Below are positions 30,801 to 35,091 of a DNA stretch of 64,000 nucleotides, piece by piece. The stretch's first letter is position 1; every line of letters begins with the position of its first letter. The notes beneath the pieces were generated by a model. The model was given only the letters and a program-made list of their open reading frames with translations, ran no database searches and was not told the DNA's origin. The position numbers and the translations under genes were made by a program. The stretch is from Sphingomonas naasensis (GTDB lineage Bacteria > Pseudomonadota > Alphaproteobacteria > Sphingomonadales > Sphingomonadaceae): the NCBI RefSeq assembly GCF_004792695.1, contig NZ_SRXU01000003.1, forward strand, positions 248,001-312,000, in the 5' to 3' direction.

Positions 30801-31640
30801 ATCGAGGCCGGTCGGCGCGGCACCGCGGTCGCCCGCGCGGCCGCCGAACGGAATCGACAGCCGGACATGCGCGCGGGCATCGGTGCCGAAACGATTGTCG
30901 TGCTCGACGACGCCGCCAAAGGTGAAGCGCGCGCCGCTGTCCTTGTCCTCGATGTCGAGCTCGAGCCCGCCGCGGACGCCGCGATAGCTCTCGTCGGCCC
31001 TGCGATCCCAATAGTCGAACCCGCCGACCGAGCCGCGGATGCTGGCATTGTCGCCGACCGGCAGGCGCACGCCCGCCTCGCCATTGAAGCCCTGCAACGG
31101 GATCGCCTCGAGCCGGAAGCCGCTGCGGCGCTCGATCAGCCGATTGTTCTCGAGCACCAGCGCCGCCGCACCGGTCGTCGCGTTGGGGTCGATGAAGCCG
31201 ATCGTCTGGACCTTGCTCAGCGGCAGGCGATAATTGACCCGCACGTCGAAGACCGAGGAGAAGCCCTCGAGCCCCATCGACACCGCCGCCTGATCGCGCG
31301 AGCCGATGTCCGATCGATAGAAATCGGCGCCGACATTGACGCCGATCGCGGTGTCCTCGCCGGTGCGGAAGCGGGCGCCGACCGTCGCCGAGCCGTTGCG
31401 GTCGAAGCGCTGGTCATAGCCGATGCGGCCGTCGACATAGACGAGACCCGAGTCGTTCTGCGCGACGGGGGCGAACAGCGAGGTCGATACGCCGATGTCC
31501 TTGCCGGCCTGCGCCTCGGCCTCGGCACGGGGTTTCCAGACCGGGGCATCGTTCGTCTGCCCCCAGGCCGGCGCCGACGCCGCGAGGATAGCTCCCGTCA
31601 GGCACGTCGAAAAAAGCCGCGCCTTGCTGGACTTAAGCAT
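9834..31640 (-). CDS. giant inverse autotransporter adhesin (7,268 residues) with beta-helix passenger
   Basis: A single uninterrupted 21.8-kb frame. Residues 1-28 are a signal peptide (SKARLFSTCLTGAILAASAP). Residues about 50-266 alternate short polar and aromatic strands (VYVDGRIGYDQRF, AIGVNVGADFYRSDIG, FDVRVNYRLPL, AHVRLSIPF), as in the intimin/invasin outer-membrane barrel. Then comes a helix-like RQMGDRVRRDYV (281-292), which in this family plugs the pore. Everything after residue about 320 is Gly/Ala/Ser/Thr/Asn-rich right-handed beta-helix sequence with short turns such as GDVDITGLG. The C-terminus (TAQTPTNPLP) has no barrel, so export must be by the N-terminal one (type Ve). There are no Ig-like or LysM domains, unlike intimin. 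The start is ATG 31640, with GGGGGAA seven bases upstream. It probably acts in adhesion or biofilm formation; that role is inferred. Confidence 0.88.
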   Translation of the reverse strand: MLKSSKARLFSTCLTGAILAASAPAWGQTNDAPVWKPRAEAEAQAGKDIGVSTSLFAPVAQNDSGLVYVDGRIGYDQRFDRNGSATVGARFRTGEDTAIGVNVGADFYRSDIGSRDQAAVSMGLEGFSSVFDVRVNYRLPLSKVQTIGFIDPNATTGAAALVLENNRLIERRSGFRLEAIPLQGFNGEAGVRLPVGDNASIRGSVGGFDYWDRRADESYRGVRGGLELDIEDKDSGARFTFGGVVEHDNRFGTDARAHVRLSIPFGGRAGDRGAAPTGLDRQMGDRVRRDYVARSGSRYSDLTTTRFAVDARTGNQFGGFYYANGAGVTGAAGTLAAPTTIADAVSRAGANGVVVALGNAGTINTAGVTLATDQYLLGGASAVDVRLVDGSTVQYGLGGTNGVVVGTSAAGAAVTLGQGSVIRDVTVRGAGTGIAANGVGGFAIERVIVENTGGAGIALTNTLGNVALTGLTVRGGAGAGVLVNGGSNVSIANSTISGGAGAIDINDGGADLTTALSNLTLSATGGNVLDIDGSGAGTVTVTGLSGITIRGGAGETGGVSVRSAAFDASTATAGIQAVNAGRMEVGTTAARVNGQGVFLTDVTGSLSFTDLDIVNSGATGLYVVNSKVNGFTLATLDGTIDTVGGTAADLDPLVINLTFATVGSAGAAGPGVILNTVQGGGTGGNALTIGTLTVSNSGGGGLVILNSTGLVRINGGTITNSGGNSVQIGEQGVAGSGGTVNLTFAGSITDSSGAAPIVAIFNAAGTINFTGPISGSGGIVVQDTLAGSAISFGAITLTGTAGDAIVLDRLAGSINFAGLVTIANPGANGIVIGTVPGGVTFGDVDITGLGNFNGVDVRNTHGTVLFNTLDITGDGSGTGTGINVTGSTNAGNVMTIAGSAIQGVAIGVDLTQANMTGQFRFGDGSATPMNSTISAAIPIVIALMNASNGSYNFADANLVGDTTNLTGAGFTAYYAAVGATGAGTRNDPGSLAGADASTAQYIVLLNNPAGGQDVFDAASAGGSFDLAAGQSLVSFLNGDFFAVTGAGMPANLTVSGVGPAGITNVYAGSGAAVLTTSTAGAATINLASNSAIDGLVIRNAGGDVGVEGSGVSNVRIQNSDIAGATGAIAISDGGATSSVQLTHLDLASASGTTLALSGAGAGTLTVSGADIDIAATGTSAALALTDVTSGGLGFGSVSTATSATGAVAVQNVTGGNLVFGSIAVGGTTVGEGVSISDSSSAISVQSISVSGSAADAVRLVNNSGAINIGAISASGAGGDGVQLTGNGAVTIGNLTVSGAGNTGLAIENSLGAVTIGGGAISGVGGVGVGVDGVATGGAVTIGALSISGTSTLGISLADVDGSVTFTGTTNISGVGTSGILLGAASTGTISFGDVNISGLGAGRTGVMARAASGTISFNTLDITGSSTTGTRGIDLTGATFAGSITTVESGSITGVGIGVDLTNAAITGSFRDGDGSSTDADGAASTISALIPIEITGLNGAVGTYNFADVALTGDTSRLVTSATTYFVAAGAAGVGTMANPGSLSGAEASGAQIIVLLNNPAGGQDVLDAASAGGSFDLASGQQLFGFLNGDTLTLPAGGPANLILYGLTPGLITNPFAGSGAPILTTSVAAANTVTLGGSNTLAGIVVQTGAAGGAGVFGSGVANIVIRDSDISGQGGAIHLIDNGAAASVALSGLRLASSGGIVVNLDGSGAGTLAVTALNDITIAGGNGETGGFSANEVLFDADLAAAGAQTVTGTVAVGAAGARVDGVGFSLFGDGSLDLTSLNVVNANDVGVALIGNGALTAIVGGGTIDTLGNTALAGQNAALTLNFGSITATDGGIFMIGSTAADAGMPVLNVGSLDLTDGGLILSGSGDYVFANATITDTVGVAVLFGDQVNLDYAGDITSGTGASATVVAFGHTGTASFHDGTIDVTDGDGFQFIDADGTYSFTGTATLHGGDAGINVANDSSGNFFFGAGTSVANGAVAGFVLQNSNANVTYLGSLTQGLTTDNFVVSGQTGGVLDFSQATISASAGSGVLFLDADGTTMLGDVQLSGGAGIAIVGGSAGAISFGNVDITGVSAGQTAVDLTGATGNVSFQTLDISGTGGTGIDLSGSTTAANIIVSESSSITGLGIGVDLTTAAITGTFRFGDGSNADADGAASTINAAVPIEIAGLNGAVGTYNFADVTLTGDTSRLVTSATTYFVAAGAAGAGTMADPGSLSGAEASGAQIIILLNDPAGGQDTLDAASAGGAFDLFAGQQLLGFLNGDTLMLPAGGPSNLILFGLTPGQIVNPFTGSGAPLLTNSGAGNTLNLASNTLVDGVVVDASNGSGIVAVQAANVTIRNSIVSGSQSAIRLSDGAANASAALSNLQLTGHNGAVLDLDGTNVGTLTITTLDNITVRGGNGEFFGIRGNGVTFDADLAAAGFQTVMGSLQVGTAAARIGGFGVILENSEGAADFAVDIATDGGAGLSVTGGAGGMRLGTSGGTIDAINAAGSYGLYLRDLSSFVALDSISLTGGTGVGIQNVTGVGAGGNALIVDNLTVAAGAAGAITMTGSATGSFLFGQSSSIGTTTGSAIVLSNSGASSFTYSGDVDFAGANAVLNVSGGHSGSVTFDLGTLTATSGLGLVFDNADGTYDFSSNADLAAGIAIRNGSSGTFTFTNMAITNPSASALDVRDSTASVSYSGAITYSAPVTPAVYVANHAVGTIAFGAGSLTTTGGNGLSFVNADGTYSFANTIDIDASVVGIAIGGGSSGTFDFSSAASVVTAGGAAIDVSSSTASIDYRGYAYASGGNGIKVSDHSIGTIDLSAATLALNGGTIVRFDNADGVYDFGSFATAGGSGVAILNGSAGAFTFGDVDIADLGAGQTGVNLTGATGNVSFQTLDISGTGGTGIDLSGSTTAANIIVSESSSITGLGIGVDLTNAAITGTFRYGDGSSTDADGAASTISAVTPLVITGLNAGGTYDFRDVVLTGDTSTLQTSSTIFWVQAGAAGTGTRSDPGSLAAAEASGADVILLLDTQGAGQDVIDGASAGGGLDLAANQRLLGFLNGDTVTVGGGAPANLLLFGIAGGTVTNPYAGSGAPLLTTTQAGANTVTVASGSVIDGVQIGNLDAKGVFGQGVTGVAIRNSTIFGSVNAIQIIDGGVAADVALSNLTLNASTGAVLSLIGTGGGQLSVTALNNLVINGGSAGVDAQTVTFDANLATGGIQTVAGSLSIGGTARPQDGLSLSQASGALSLALDVRNDQGVGVFASGTPGFAFALTGGTIDTINGTLTSKALMLDGISADVTLSSIGYAGLDIAVLLNNVAGIGAGGRTLDVTTLTVAGGATMGVSVNGTTGGNIGFGAGSSITALGGVQLVNTGAGTFTYAGSITSSASALVLAGLGHSGTATFTGSLNATGGTGLQFDNADGTYSFTGTTTLNGGDAGIDIFNGSAGTFTFGTGTAITSPSGTGISIADSTAAVTYSGSMTYATAGQAAIEVVNHSVGTVTFQTGAISATNGTGLQFDNADGTYNFTGTTTLNGGDAGIDIVNGSAGTFTFGAGTAITSPSGTGINIDSSTASLTYSGDLTYATAGQAAVNVANHSVGTVTFQTGTIGATNGTGLQFDNADGTYNFTGTTTLNGGDAGIDIVNGSAGIFTFGAGTAITSPSGTGINIDSSTASLTYSGDLTYATAGQAAVNVANHSVGTVTFQTGTIGATNGTGIRFDNADGTYNFAGTTTLAGGSEGIRIANGSSGTFDFGAATSVTVTTTGLSLLGSTADVTYAGTLTASMPGIPSAFSAVGDQSSVDLTSATLNITNGLGLNFDDADGTYSFGAFALSGGASITVVNGSSGTLTFGDVDITGIGLGQTAVNLTGANGDVTFNTLDITGASVTGTRGIDLTGNTGAGNIIVTNGGAISGVGTGVDLTNAARTGLFQYGDGDATVLNSSIGATVPIVITGLNGAIGTYDFVDVALTGDTSALATSAMVYYVLAGATGSGTLSDPGSLAGAEAATADIIVLLNNPAGGQDVLDAIGSNGNDSLVLDVNQLLRSFRDSNVIALPGGPPANVMLTGVTGGQVTNPYASSAPTAADRAPILTTTGAANTVTLANGSGIDGVFVQSVMAGTAVFGSGVSGVTLSNSTLFGAGGGLGLIDNGAAASATLTNLTISVTSATSALGLSGAGAGTLTVAGAGVNISQAGTGSLVTIADIAVGGAGLGFGNVVSTALGNGVELGSVAGAGTLSFANITIAGATGSGVALHNSSATVNLGNITVSSAASAGIALTSNSGATTIGTVAITTSGTGISAGGLTNTLTVGDGTIDGATVAGIVFGTGNTGTISFGNIDITGVPTAARGVDARDVGAADITFATLDITGASVTGTRGIDLTGNTGAGNIIVTNGSAISGVGTGVDLTNAARTGLFQYGDGDATVLNSSISATVPIVITGLNGAIGTYDFVDVALTGDTSALATSATVYYVLAGATGSGTLSDPGSLAGAEAAAVDFIILLNNPNGGQDVLDALGTNGNDTLVLDANQALRSFRDGNAIALPGGAPANVIVTGVMTGSVTNPYAASATTPTTRAPILTTTGAANTMTLASGSSVDGVFVQSASGFAAIYGSGAVGATVSNATLSGAGTALRLLSGGASASATLTNLSLSASGANAAAELSGAGAGSLTLAGSGIDVTHSGSGALLLIDDVLIDGANLSFGAVTSTASGAGVDLGGIVGFGDLSFGSITVAGSSGNGVALHNSGVIVDLGDVTVSGATAAGIALNANSGATTIGAIDIASSAVGITASGLTSTLTVGDGTIDGATTAGIVIGAGNTVLLDFGNIDITALQAGARGVDARVMGSGNAYFETLDIAGASAVGTVGIDLSGNNGGGAFTVNESSAITGVDIGVDLSNANRTTNFRYGDGSNVDFDLAASSINATIPIVITGLAVTGNYDFLDVTLTGDTSQLEADAFFVQDGATGVGSATNPGSLAAAQASGAAFIVLLDSQAGAGAFDTITGTLTLADGQTVLAFRNVDSFSVASGAPANVKLFNITTGSIENPFAGSGAPLLSSTDATGTIQLGGTNLIDGVVVSNTGTGAAIYGNNSAGTATIRNSAISGGGAGIDIRSGAFARVVDLQNLALRNAGNNAGALLNLNGTGGTLTVTGMANFAIDTSGGETAGLIFNTVTFDSDLATAGIQAVNAGAFTVGTSGARVQGDGVSLTNVFGALTFTDIDIANNGGTGLRVANSKANNFLLTTLDGSVDTTSGTAVDLDPLVVNMTLASVAASGGAYGVLLDQVEGSFTVNGAVNVTGATTAGIAIQDNTAQTTPLAALFNGTVSINNTSGAGLSFTNNAGATVSFAGGGTGVDVVTTSGAALTASGGGTIVFAGSGNTLQTATGQVANVDGVTAGAGGIAFASMASTGVVASATAINLNNLDGGAFNGGTVSIAGTSGATSDGIWIGGGSSSAISFGTATIAGTGDEGLEINGAGNGAISFLSTNIDNTGGDGIRITGSTGTVTVSGGDIGNLNDPTGTGVVVDGGSGAITINAGILKTTAARAVEVSNRTGGSVDFGGFISSGGSASGWFLNSNSGGTITFSGAKTINAPGAIALELFNNAGATINFTNGGLAITSGVSGLVATGGGVLNISGAGNTISATGNSVIELNGVTIGASGINFASVSSTNASVGIGLTNIVGGGGAITLGTVNLQGMLARGIDINGTLGAALTITDLDIGLTNAGAVALDLNNAALSAAITTTDFDVTSSSAAGTIAVDLRGATGAQVIRLGDAAVGGGSATISGVGTGVWLNATTNATFTYGDGESATDGTSTLSAGTGINAAAAPTLGTYNFADVTFGASPGLGFGVGRTWFVDSNGATGGGNGSGADGANPMTLAAAELALASTDVIVLINNGNAISAAGSNGNDTLALIADTQVRGFGQGPLALVLTVPSTIILSSNTINIADPTAAGAATLTSAAGANVITLGASGNRISGFILDGSPAGALRGIVDTAGATGTLVDFMTIRNFNQVGGYGVEITPSTNTTIDNATFTGNTNDVLLNAAGSTISNVTATGASGTSITLNNATGTTTLTNVNISGAATGLSFTTPGGTINATNVDVAGAAASALTIGGGTASFNFDAASSITQAAGGLVLNFTGNHTLGTVAYAGTINATSGAGMQFSNADGTYNFTGTTTLNGGNAGIDIYNGATGTFAFGSGTAITHNGAGNAFSLLSSANLTFDGTITDNDGTAVEIDAHDAGTATFNGAISSNLSNASTVISVINSNGGAIAFNGQMSIASTGTVVSLSGNDGGTITFNAGGTGLDITGTTGTGMLITGGGTVNVQGSGNSIVTTSGTLLSVTNTGATTTTANLAFASASNTGGANGISVQRTAGTLGGTVNIAGGAITATNRGVSLAGDALTFNYGGTVTTSGAASRSVEATNRTGGTATLSGNITDTSLGISASNNVGGTLAFTGQTISLTTTANNGVTLTNNTGATISFAPAAGGNGLDIVTTSGTGFSATGGGTVVVTGAGNSIQTATGQVANLSGVFAGAGGINFASLQNTGTVAGIAINLTNLDSSGGGAFSGGTTSVAATSGGNDGIFVGNGSTANVSFGATTIGTGTISGDGIEVDGSGNGTVTFASVTINNTTGHGVSIIGAAGATGAISINGGTIAATVGGDGVNITGGSGSVTVAAAISKTSAGNVVEVANHTGGAIAFSGSLSATGGNANGILLNNNSGGTIAFSGATKTLSTGITNAVQFDNTNATGAAVSFTGGNLDIDTTTGRGITATSTTAGAGSLAITGSNNTITSVGGIALNLVNTNIAVGGLNFLSVSANGGTRGIVLNNTGSAAGLAITGSGTTDGSGGTITNITQRGIELLNTALVNIANLNLTSASTTGQAAGQDLDLTTANGAIYMSTVATAVFENINITGTIADNGITGINVSNFQLNNSLIDGAGDGANESGIEFNNLSGTSSLTNTEIRFSETNTLDIVNTNMSLNLTLNNVIFRDTQTVSSGGAVSSTGEGGLQFRAFGTGTTNIDVVDSDFLRLRTQGIQIIGEDTSTVNVDIVNNVIDSQADIGAGIDINGNDSANVNFNINTNTIQSRGGASINITSFLDANVMGRIAGNTLTANGSGAGGSGVRVVAQETSQTIVAISNNNITAGAANGSSMIDMQARFNTARLDATVNGNTINSDTTAVADINIISGSSTAGESNQVYADIANNTIAAGGPTNVLRLRVSDVTNTNRLFLTGFVEGGAGADDDAVATWNAKGNTPVASAATVNVSLTGSAVAPLAGTAQTPTNPLP
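18301..18585 (-). repeat. direct repeat, copy 1 of a recent 1,452-bp segmental duplication in the adhesin
   Basis: This stretch is nearly identical to 19753-20037, with three mismatches seen by eye. The offset is 1,452 bp, equal to 484 codons. Flanking sequence in both directions is clearly related but more diverged. The pattern points to a module-sized duplication followed by divergence or gene conversion. Confidence 0.85.
19753..20037 (-). repeat. direct repeat, copy 2 of the 1,452-bp segmental duplication
   Basis: Partner of 18301-18585. The offset is a multiple of three, so recombination between the copies would delete or add 484 residues in frame. Confidence 0.85.
20551..21450 (-). repeat. 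three tandem 300-bp (100-residue) repeats inside the adhesin
   Basis: Blocks 20551-20850, 20851-21150 and 21151-21450 align with an exact 300-bp period. The first two differ at only a handful of positions; the third is more diverged towards its end. Each encodes one 100-residue unit containing TTTLNGGDAGIDIVNGSAG and YATAGQAAVNVANHSVGTV. A partial unit precedes them (20460-20550). The high identity implies recent unequal crossing-over. Loss or gain of units would keep the reading frame. Confidence 0.9.
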
Positions 31641-31923
31641 CGATGTTCCCCCGTCCGCCGGACCGTGATCAGCGGTCGGCGCTCCCGTTAAGCGTGCGCG
31701 TTTGCAGCCTCCGTTCGAGCGGAAACAGTCAAACCCCTCGGCGACACCATGTTGAGGGGTAGCACAGGGCGTCCCACGCAACAAGCGAGAGCTCCGTAGA
31801 AATACGTTGGGGCGTAGAGGAGAAAGCGCGATTTTCAGTCATGGCGGGCGCCGTTTATTTTGGCGCTTCTTGTTTGCTTCAGATCATTGGAGTCGAACCT
31901 TTTTCGATCTCACGTCGCGGCGA
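31641..31923. promoter_or_regulatory. intergenic region upstream of the giant adhesin
   Basis: 283 bp between the adhesin start and the 3' end of the quinone-reductase gene; both are minus-strand genes, so this holds the adhesin promoter and leader. A ribosome-binding site GGGGGAA (minus strand) lies just before the start. ACCCCTC (31733-31739) and GAGGGGT (31754-31760) form a 7-bp inverted repeat with a 14-base loop, possibly a leader hairpin or protein site. The part beyond 31,800 is relatively AT-rich. I see no gene, and no convincing terminator for the upstream operon. Confidence 0.45.
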
Positions 31924-32898
31924 TCACGGTAGCAGAAGCGTGGCGCCGGTCGTCTTGCCCGATTCCAGCGCGCGATGCGCCTCTGCGACCTGCTCGAGCG
32001 CGAAGCGCTGGCCGATCGTGGCGCGCACGGCCCCGCTCTCCAGCATCGCGAACAGCCGCGCCGCGCCCGCCACGCGCTCCTCCGGTGTGGCATAATAGTC
32101 GAACAGGGTTGGACGGCTGACGAACAGCGAACCATGGCTGGAAAGCGCGCCGAGGCGGACGCCCTCGACCGGTCCGCTGGCATTGCCATAGCTGACGATC
32201 AGCCCGCGCCGCCGGGTCGCCGCGAGCGAAGCCTCCCATGTCGCCTTGCCGACCCCGTCGAATGCCACCGCGACACCCGCGCCGCCGGTGATCGCCCGCG
32301 CCCGGGCGGCGACGTCATCGGTGCGCGACAGCAGCACGTGATCGGCCCCCGCTGCGCGTGCCACCGCAACCTTGGCGTCATCGCCCACCGTGCCGATCAC
32401 CTCGGCGCCGATGGCCTTCAGCCATTGCACGAGGATCTGCCCCACGCCCCCCGCAGCGGCATGGACCAGCACCGTCCAGCCCGGCTGCACCCGGGCGCAG
32501 CGCTCGACGAGGAACTCGGCGGTGCAGCCCTTGAGCAGCATCGCCGCGGCGGTCTCGTCGTCGACGGCGTCGGGGAGTTTGAACAGCGAGGCCGCAGGCA
32601 AATTGCGCGCGGTGGCGTACGCGCCGATCGGCGGACCGAAGCTCGCCACCCGATCGCCGACAGCGAACCCGGAGACGCCTTGGCCGACCGCCTCGACCAC
32701 GCCCGCGGCTTCCTGCCCCAGCCCGCTCGGCAGCTGCATCGGATAGAGGCCCGAGCGGAAATAGGTGTCGATGAAGTTGAGCCCGACCGCGCGGTTGCGC
32801 ATCCGCACCTCGCCAGCGCCGGGCGGCGGCAGCACCACATCGTGCCAGCCGATGACATCGGGCCCGCCGGTCCGTTCGATCCTCGCGACGCGTTCCAT
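31924..32898 (-). CDS. quinone oxidoreductase, zeta-crystallin-like (NADPH-dependent)
   Basis: 324 residues of the zinc-free medium-chain dehydrogenase family. An N-terminal GroES-like domain contains GLNFIDTYFRSGLYP and GQEAAGVVEAVGQGVSGFAVGDRV. The nucleotide-binding Rossmann domain starts at VLVHAAAGGVGQILVQWLKA, whose AxxGGVG motif binds NADPH. Structural-zinc cysteines are absent, as expected for quinone reductases (QOR type). Such enzymes reduce quinones or reactive carbonyls and act in redox defence. It starts 9 bp after the stop of the transporter gene, so the two are probably co-transcribed. Confidence 0.9.
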   Translation of the reverse strand: MERVARIERTGGPDVIGWHDVVLPPPGAGEVRMRNRAVGLNFIDTYFRSGLYPMQLPSGLGQEAAGVVEAVGQGVSGFAVGDRVASFGPPIGAYATARNLPAASLFKLPDAVDDETAAAMLLKGCTAEFLVERCARVQPGWTVLVHAAAGGVGQILVQWLKAIGAEVIGTVGDDAKVAVARAAGADHVLLSRTDDVAARARAITGGAGVAVAFDGVGKATWEASLAATRRRGLIVSYGNASGPVEGVRLGALSSHGSLFVSRPTLFDYYATPEERVAGAARLFAMLESGAVRATIGQRFALEQVAEAHRALESGKTTGATLLLP

Positions 32899-32907
32899 GA
32901 CAGCCTC

Positions 32908-34677
32908 CTAGACCGGCCAGACCCACAGGATGAGCGGTGTTCCGATCGCCAGCACCAGCAGCGACAGCGGCGCGCCCAGCCGCGCATAGTCGCCGAACCG
33001 GTAGCCGCCCGGCCCCATCACCAGCGTGTTGCACTGGTGGCCGATCGGCGTGAGGAAATCGCATCCGGCGCCCACCGCGGTGGCCATCAGAAACGCCTCG
33101 GGCCGATAGTGGAGCCCGGTCGCGAAGGTCGCGGCGATCGGCGCCATCACCAGCACCGTCGCAGCGTTGTTGAGGAATGGCGTCACCGCCATCGCCGCGG
33201 CGAGGATCAGCGCCACGGCGCCCCAGGGCGGCAAGGTCGCGGCGAAATGGCTGAGCCAGTCGCCGATCAGCTCGGTGGTGCCGGTCGTGCGCAGGCTGTC
33301 GCTGACCGGGATCAGCGCACCGAGCATGACGAGGATCGGCCATTCGATATGGTCATAGGCCTCGCGCACCGGCAGCGCGCCGCTCAGGATCGTCAGCGCG
33401 GCGGCGGCGAAGAAGGCCACCGCCACCGGGACATGGCCTGTCGCGGTGGCGCACATCGCCACCGCGAGGATCGCCAGCGGCAACAGCCCCTTGCGCGCGC
33501 TGCCCAGACGCAGCGTGCGCTCGGCGAGCGGCAGGCAGCCGAGCTCGCCCAACCGTTCGAACAGCAAATCGAGCGGGCCCTGCAGCACGATCACGTCGCC
33601 GGCGCTGAGCTCGATGTCGCCGAGCCGGGTCGCCAGCCGCTCGCCCTGGCGCGAGACCGCGATGAGATTGACTCCGAAGCGCTCGTGCAGCCCGAGCCGG
33701 CCGGCGGTGCGGCCGATCAGCGCGCTGTCGGTGCCGATCACCGCCTCGAGCACGCCGACCTCGCGGCCCGAGCCCTCGGGCCGGTCGCGATGCTGCCCTT
33801 CTAGCTCGAGCCCGTCCGCGGCGATGACGCGCTCGAGCGCGTCGGGCGCGCCGGCGAGGATCAGCAGGTCCTCGGGCTTGAGCGTCGTGTCGGGGAAGGG
33901 CGTGCTGCGGATGCCGGCGCGCAGGATCGCAGTGACGGTGACCTCGTGCTCGTGACGGGTGCGGAACTCGGCGACGGTCTCGTCGACCGCGGGCGATCCG
34001 GCGGGGATCTCGGCCTCGGTGACATAGTCCTGGATGTCCATCGCCTCGCCGAGCGTCGGGGTGGCGCGGCGCTCGCGCGGGAGAAGGCGGTACGCGAAGC
34101 GCAGGAAGACGAGCCCGACCAATGTCAGCCCGAGCCCGACCGGCGCATAGTCGAACATGCCAAACGGATGCCCGGTCATCTCCTCGCGCACCCGGCTGAC
34201 GATGATGTTCGGCGAGGTGCCGATCAGCGTGATCAGCCCGCCGAGCAGCGAGGCGAAGGACATCGGCATCAGGAACACCGCGGGGCTGGTGTTCGAGCGC
34301 TTGGCCATCTGGAACGCGACCGGCATCATCATCGCGAGCGCGCCGATATTCTTGACCAGCGCCGAGGCGAAGCCGACCGAGGCGCTGAGCAGCAGCAATT
34401 GCGAGCGCACCCGGCGCACCCGGCGCTGGAGCACCAGCATCGCGCTCTCGATCACCCCCGAGCGCTGCACCGCGCCCGACAGCACCAGCGCCGAGGCGAC
34501 GATGACGACGATATCGTCCGAAAAGCCGCTGAACGCGTGTTTGGGATCGACGATGCCGAGCGCCAGCGCCGCGAGCAGCGCCATCACCGCGACGAGATCG
34601 TAGCGAAACCGCCCCCAGATGAAGAGCAACATCATGCCGGTCAGCACGGCGACCGACAAAATCTGGGGAAGCGTCAT
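32908..34677 (-). CDS. SLC13-family (DASS) permease with two RCK-C (TrkA-C) domains
   Basis: 589 residues. Membrane helices occupy about 1-200 and 400-589 and carry the divalent-anion/Na+ symporter signatures LLGGLITLIGTSPNIIVSRV and, in the second half, FLNNAATVLVMAPIA. Between them are two RCK-C domains (about 210-300 and 300-385; for example LKPEDLLILAGAPDALERV and LSAGDVIVLQGPLDLLFERL), which regulate by binding small ligands. Bacterial relatives carry sulfate or dicarboxylates. The ATG at 34677 (MTLPQILSVAVLTGMMLLF) begins directly with the first helix. The frame is open further upstream, but that stretch has no membrane or signal character. It is first in a two-gene operon with the quinone reductase. 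The substrate is unknown. Confidence 0.88.
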   Translation of the reverse strand: MTLPQILSVAVLTGMMLLFIWGRFRYDLVAVMALLAALALGIVDPKHAFSGFSDDIVVIVASALVLSGAVQRSGVIESAMLVLQRRVRRVRSQLLLLSASVGFASALVKNIGALAMMMPVAFQMAKRSNTSPAVFLMPMSFASLLGGLITLIGTSPNIIVSRVREEMTGHPFGMFDYAPVGLGLTLVGLVFLRFAYRLLPRERRATPTLGEAMDIQDYVTEAEIPAGSPAVDETVAEFRTRHEHEVTVTAILRAGIRSTPFPDTTLKPEDLLILAGAPDALERVIAADGLELEGQHRDRPEGSGREVGVLEAVIGTDSALIGRTAGRLGLHERFGVNLIAVSRQGERLATRLGDIELSAGDVIVLQGPLDLLFERLGELGCLPLAERTLRLGSARKGLLPLAILAVAMCATATGHVPVAVAFFAAAALTILSGALPVREAYDHIEWPILVMLGALIPVSDSLRTTGTTELIGDWLSHFAATLPPWGAVALILAAAMAVTPFLNNAATVLVMAPIAATFATGLHYRPEAFLMATAVGAGCDFLTPIGHQCNTLVMGPGGYRFGDYARLGAPLSLLVLAIGTPLILWVWPV

Positions 34678-35091
34678 GGGTGGATAGGATACCTTGCGAG
34701 GGACATTCTCAACCCCTGACCCGGCGATAGGCTCCCGCAGCCGAGTCGGAACCTGCCTGCTGCAGGATTTGCCGCGCCCAGGTTCGCACTTGTCGCGATA
34801 GAATGACTGTAGAATTGTGCGGCGGCGATATTTTGTTGCGCCTGGCATGTTGGAAATCGGACGCGTCAGAAACGGCCACAGAACCACCGCGCCTCTGTCA
34901 GTACATCACGCCAAATCCTACATCGCAAGCCGAACAACATCCACAATGGAGTTCGACGAATTAATAACGCAAAAAGCATTTTGAGATGTTGCATCGCCCC
35001 GCACCCTGGGGTTCACTTGGATCACGATCCGCGATTCGCCGAGGGAAAAGGGCGCGCTGATCCTGCAGCATTTTGTCTTGGGAGGGGCGTC
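34678..35091. other. 414-bp intergenic region between divergent genes
   Basis: It lies between the SLC13 permease (minus) and the YD mini-protein (plus), so it must contain both promoters. An AT-rich patch (about 34,950-34,985, including ATTAATAACGCAAAAAGCATTTT) is the likeliest promoter zone for the Rhs side. Short frames here lack coding character and ribosome-binding sites. I see no RNA gene or terminator. Confidence 0.4.

Noticed and set aside
23520..31691. A plus-strand open frame of 2,723 codons antisense to the adhesin, plus other long antisense frames (11622-17513, 17643-23372)
   Set aside because: They are composition shadows: the adhesin's repetitive Gly/Ala/Thr codons in high-GC DNA avoid stops on the opposite strand. 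Their products are Arg/Asp/Ala-rich without any domain, signal or start context, and they follow the adhesin's repeats.
31800..31923. A tRNA or other structured RNA in the AT-richer stretch upstream of the adhesin
   Set aside because: A TTGGAGTCGAACC-like string hints at a T-arm, but no acceptor or anticodon stems can be formed around it on either strand.
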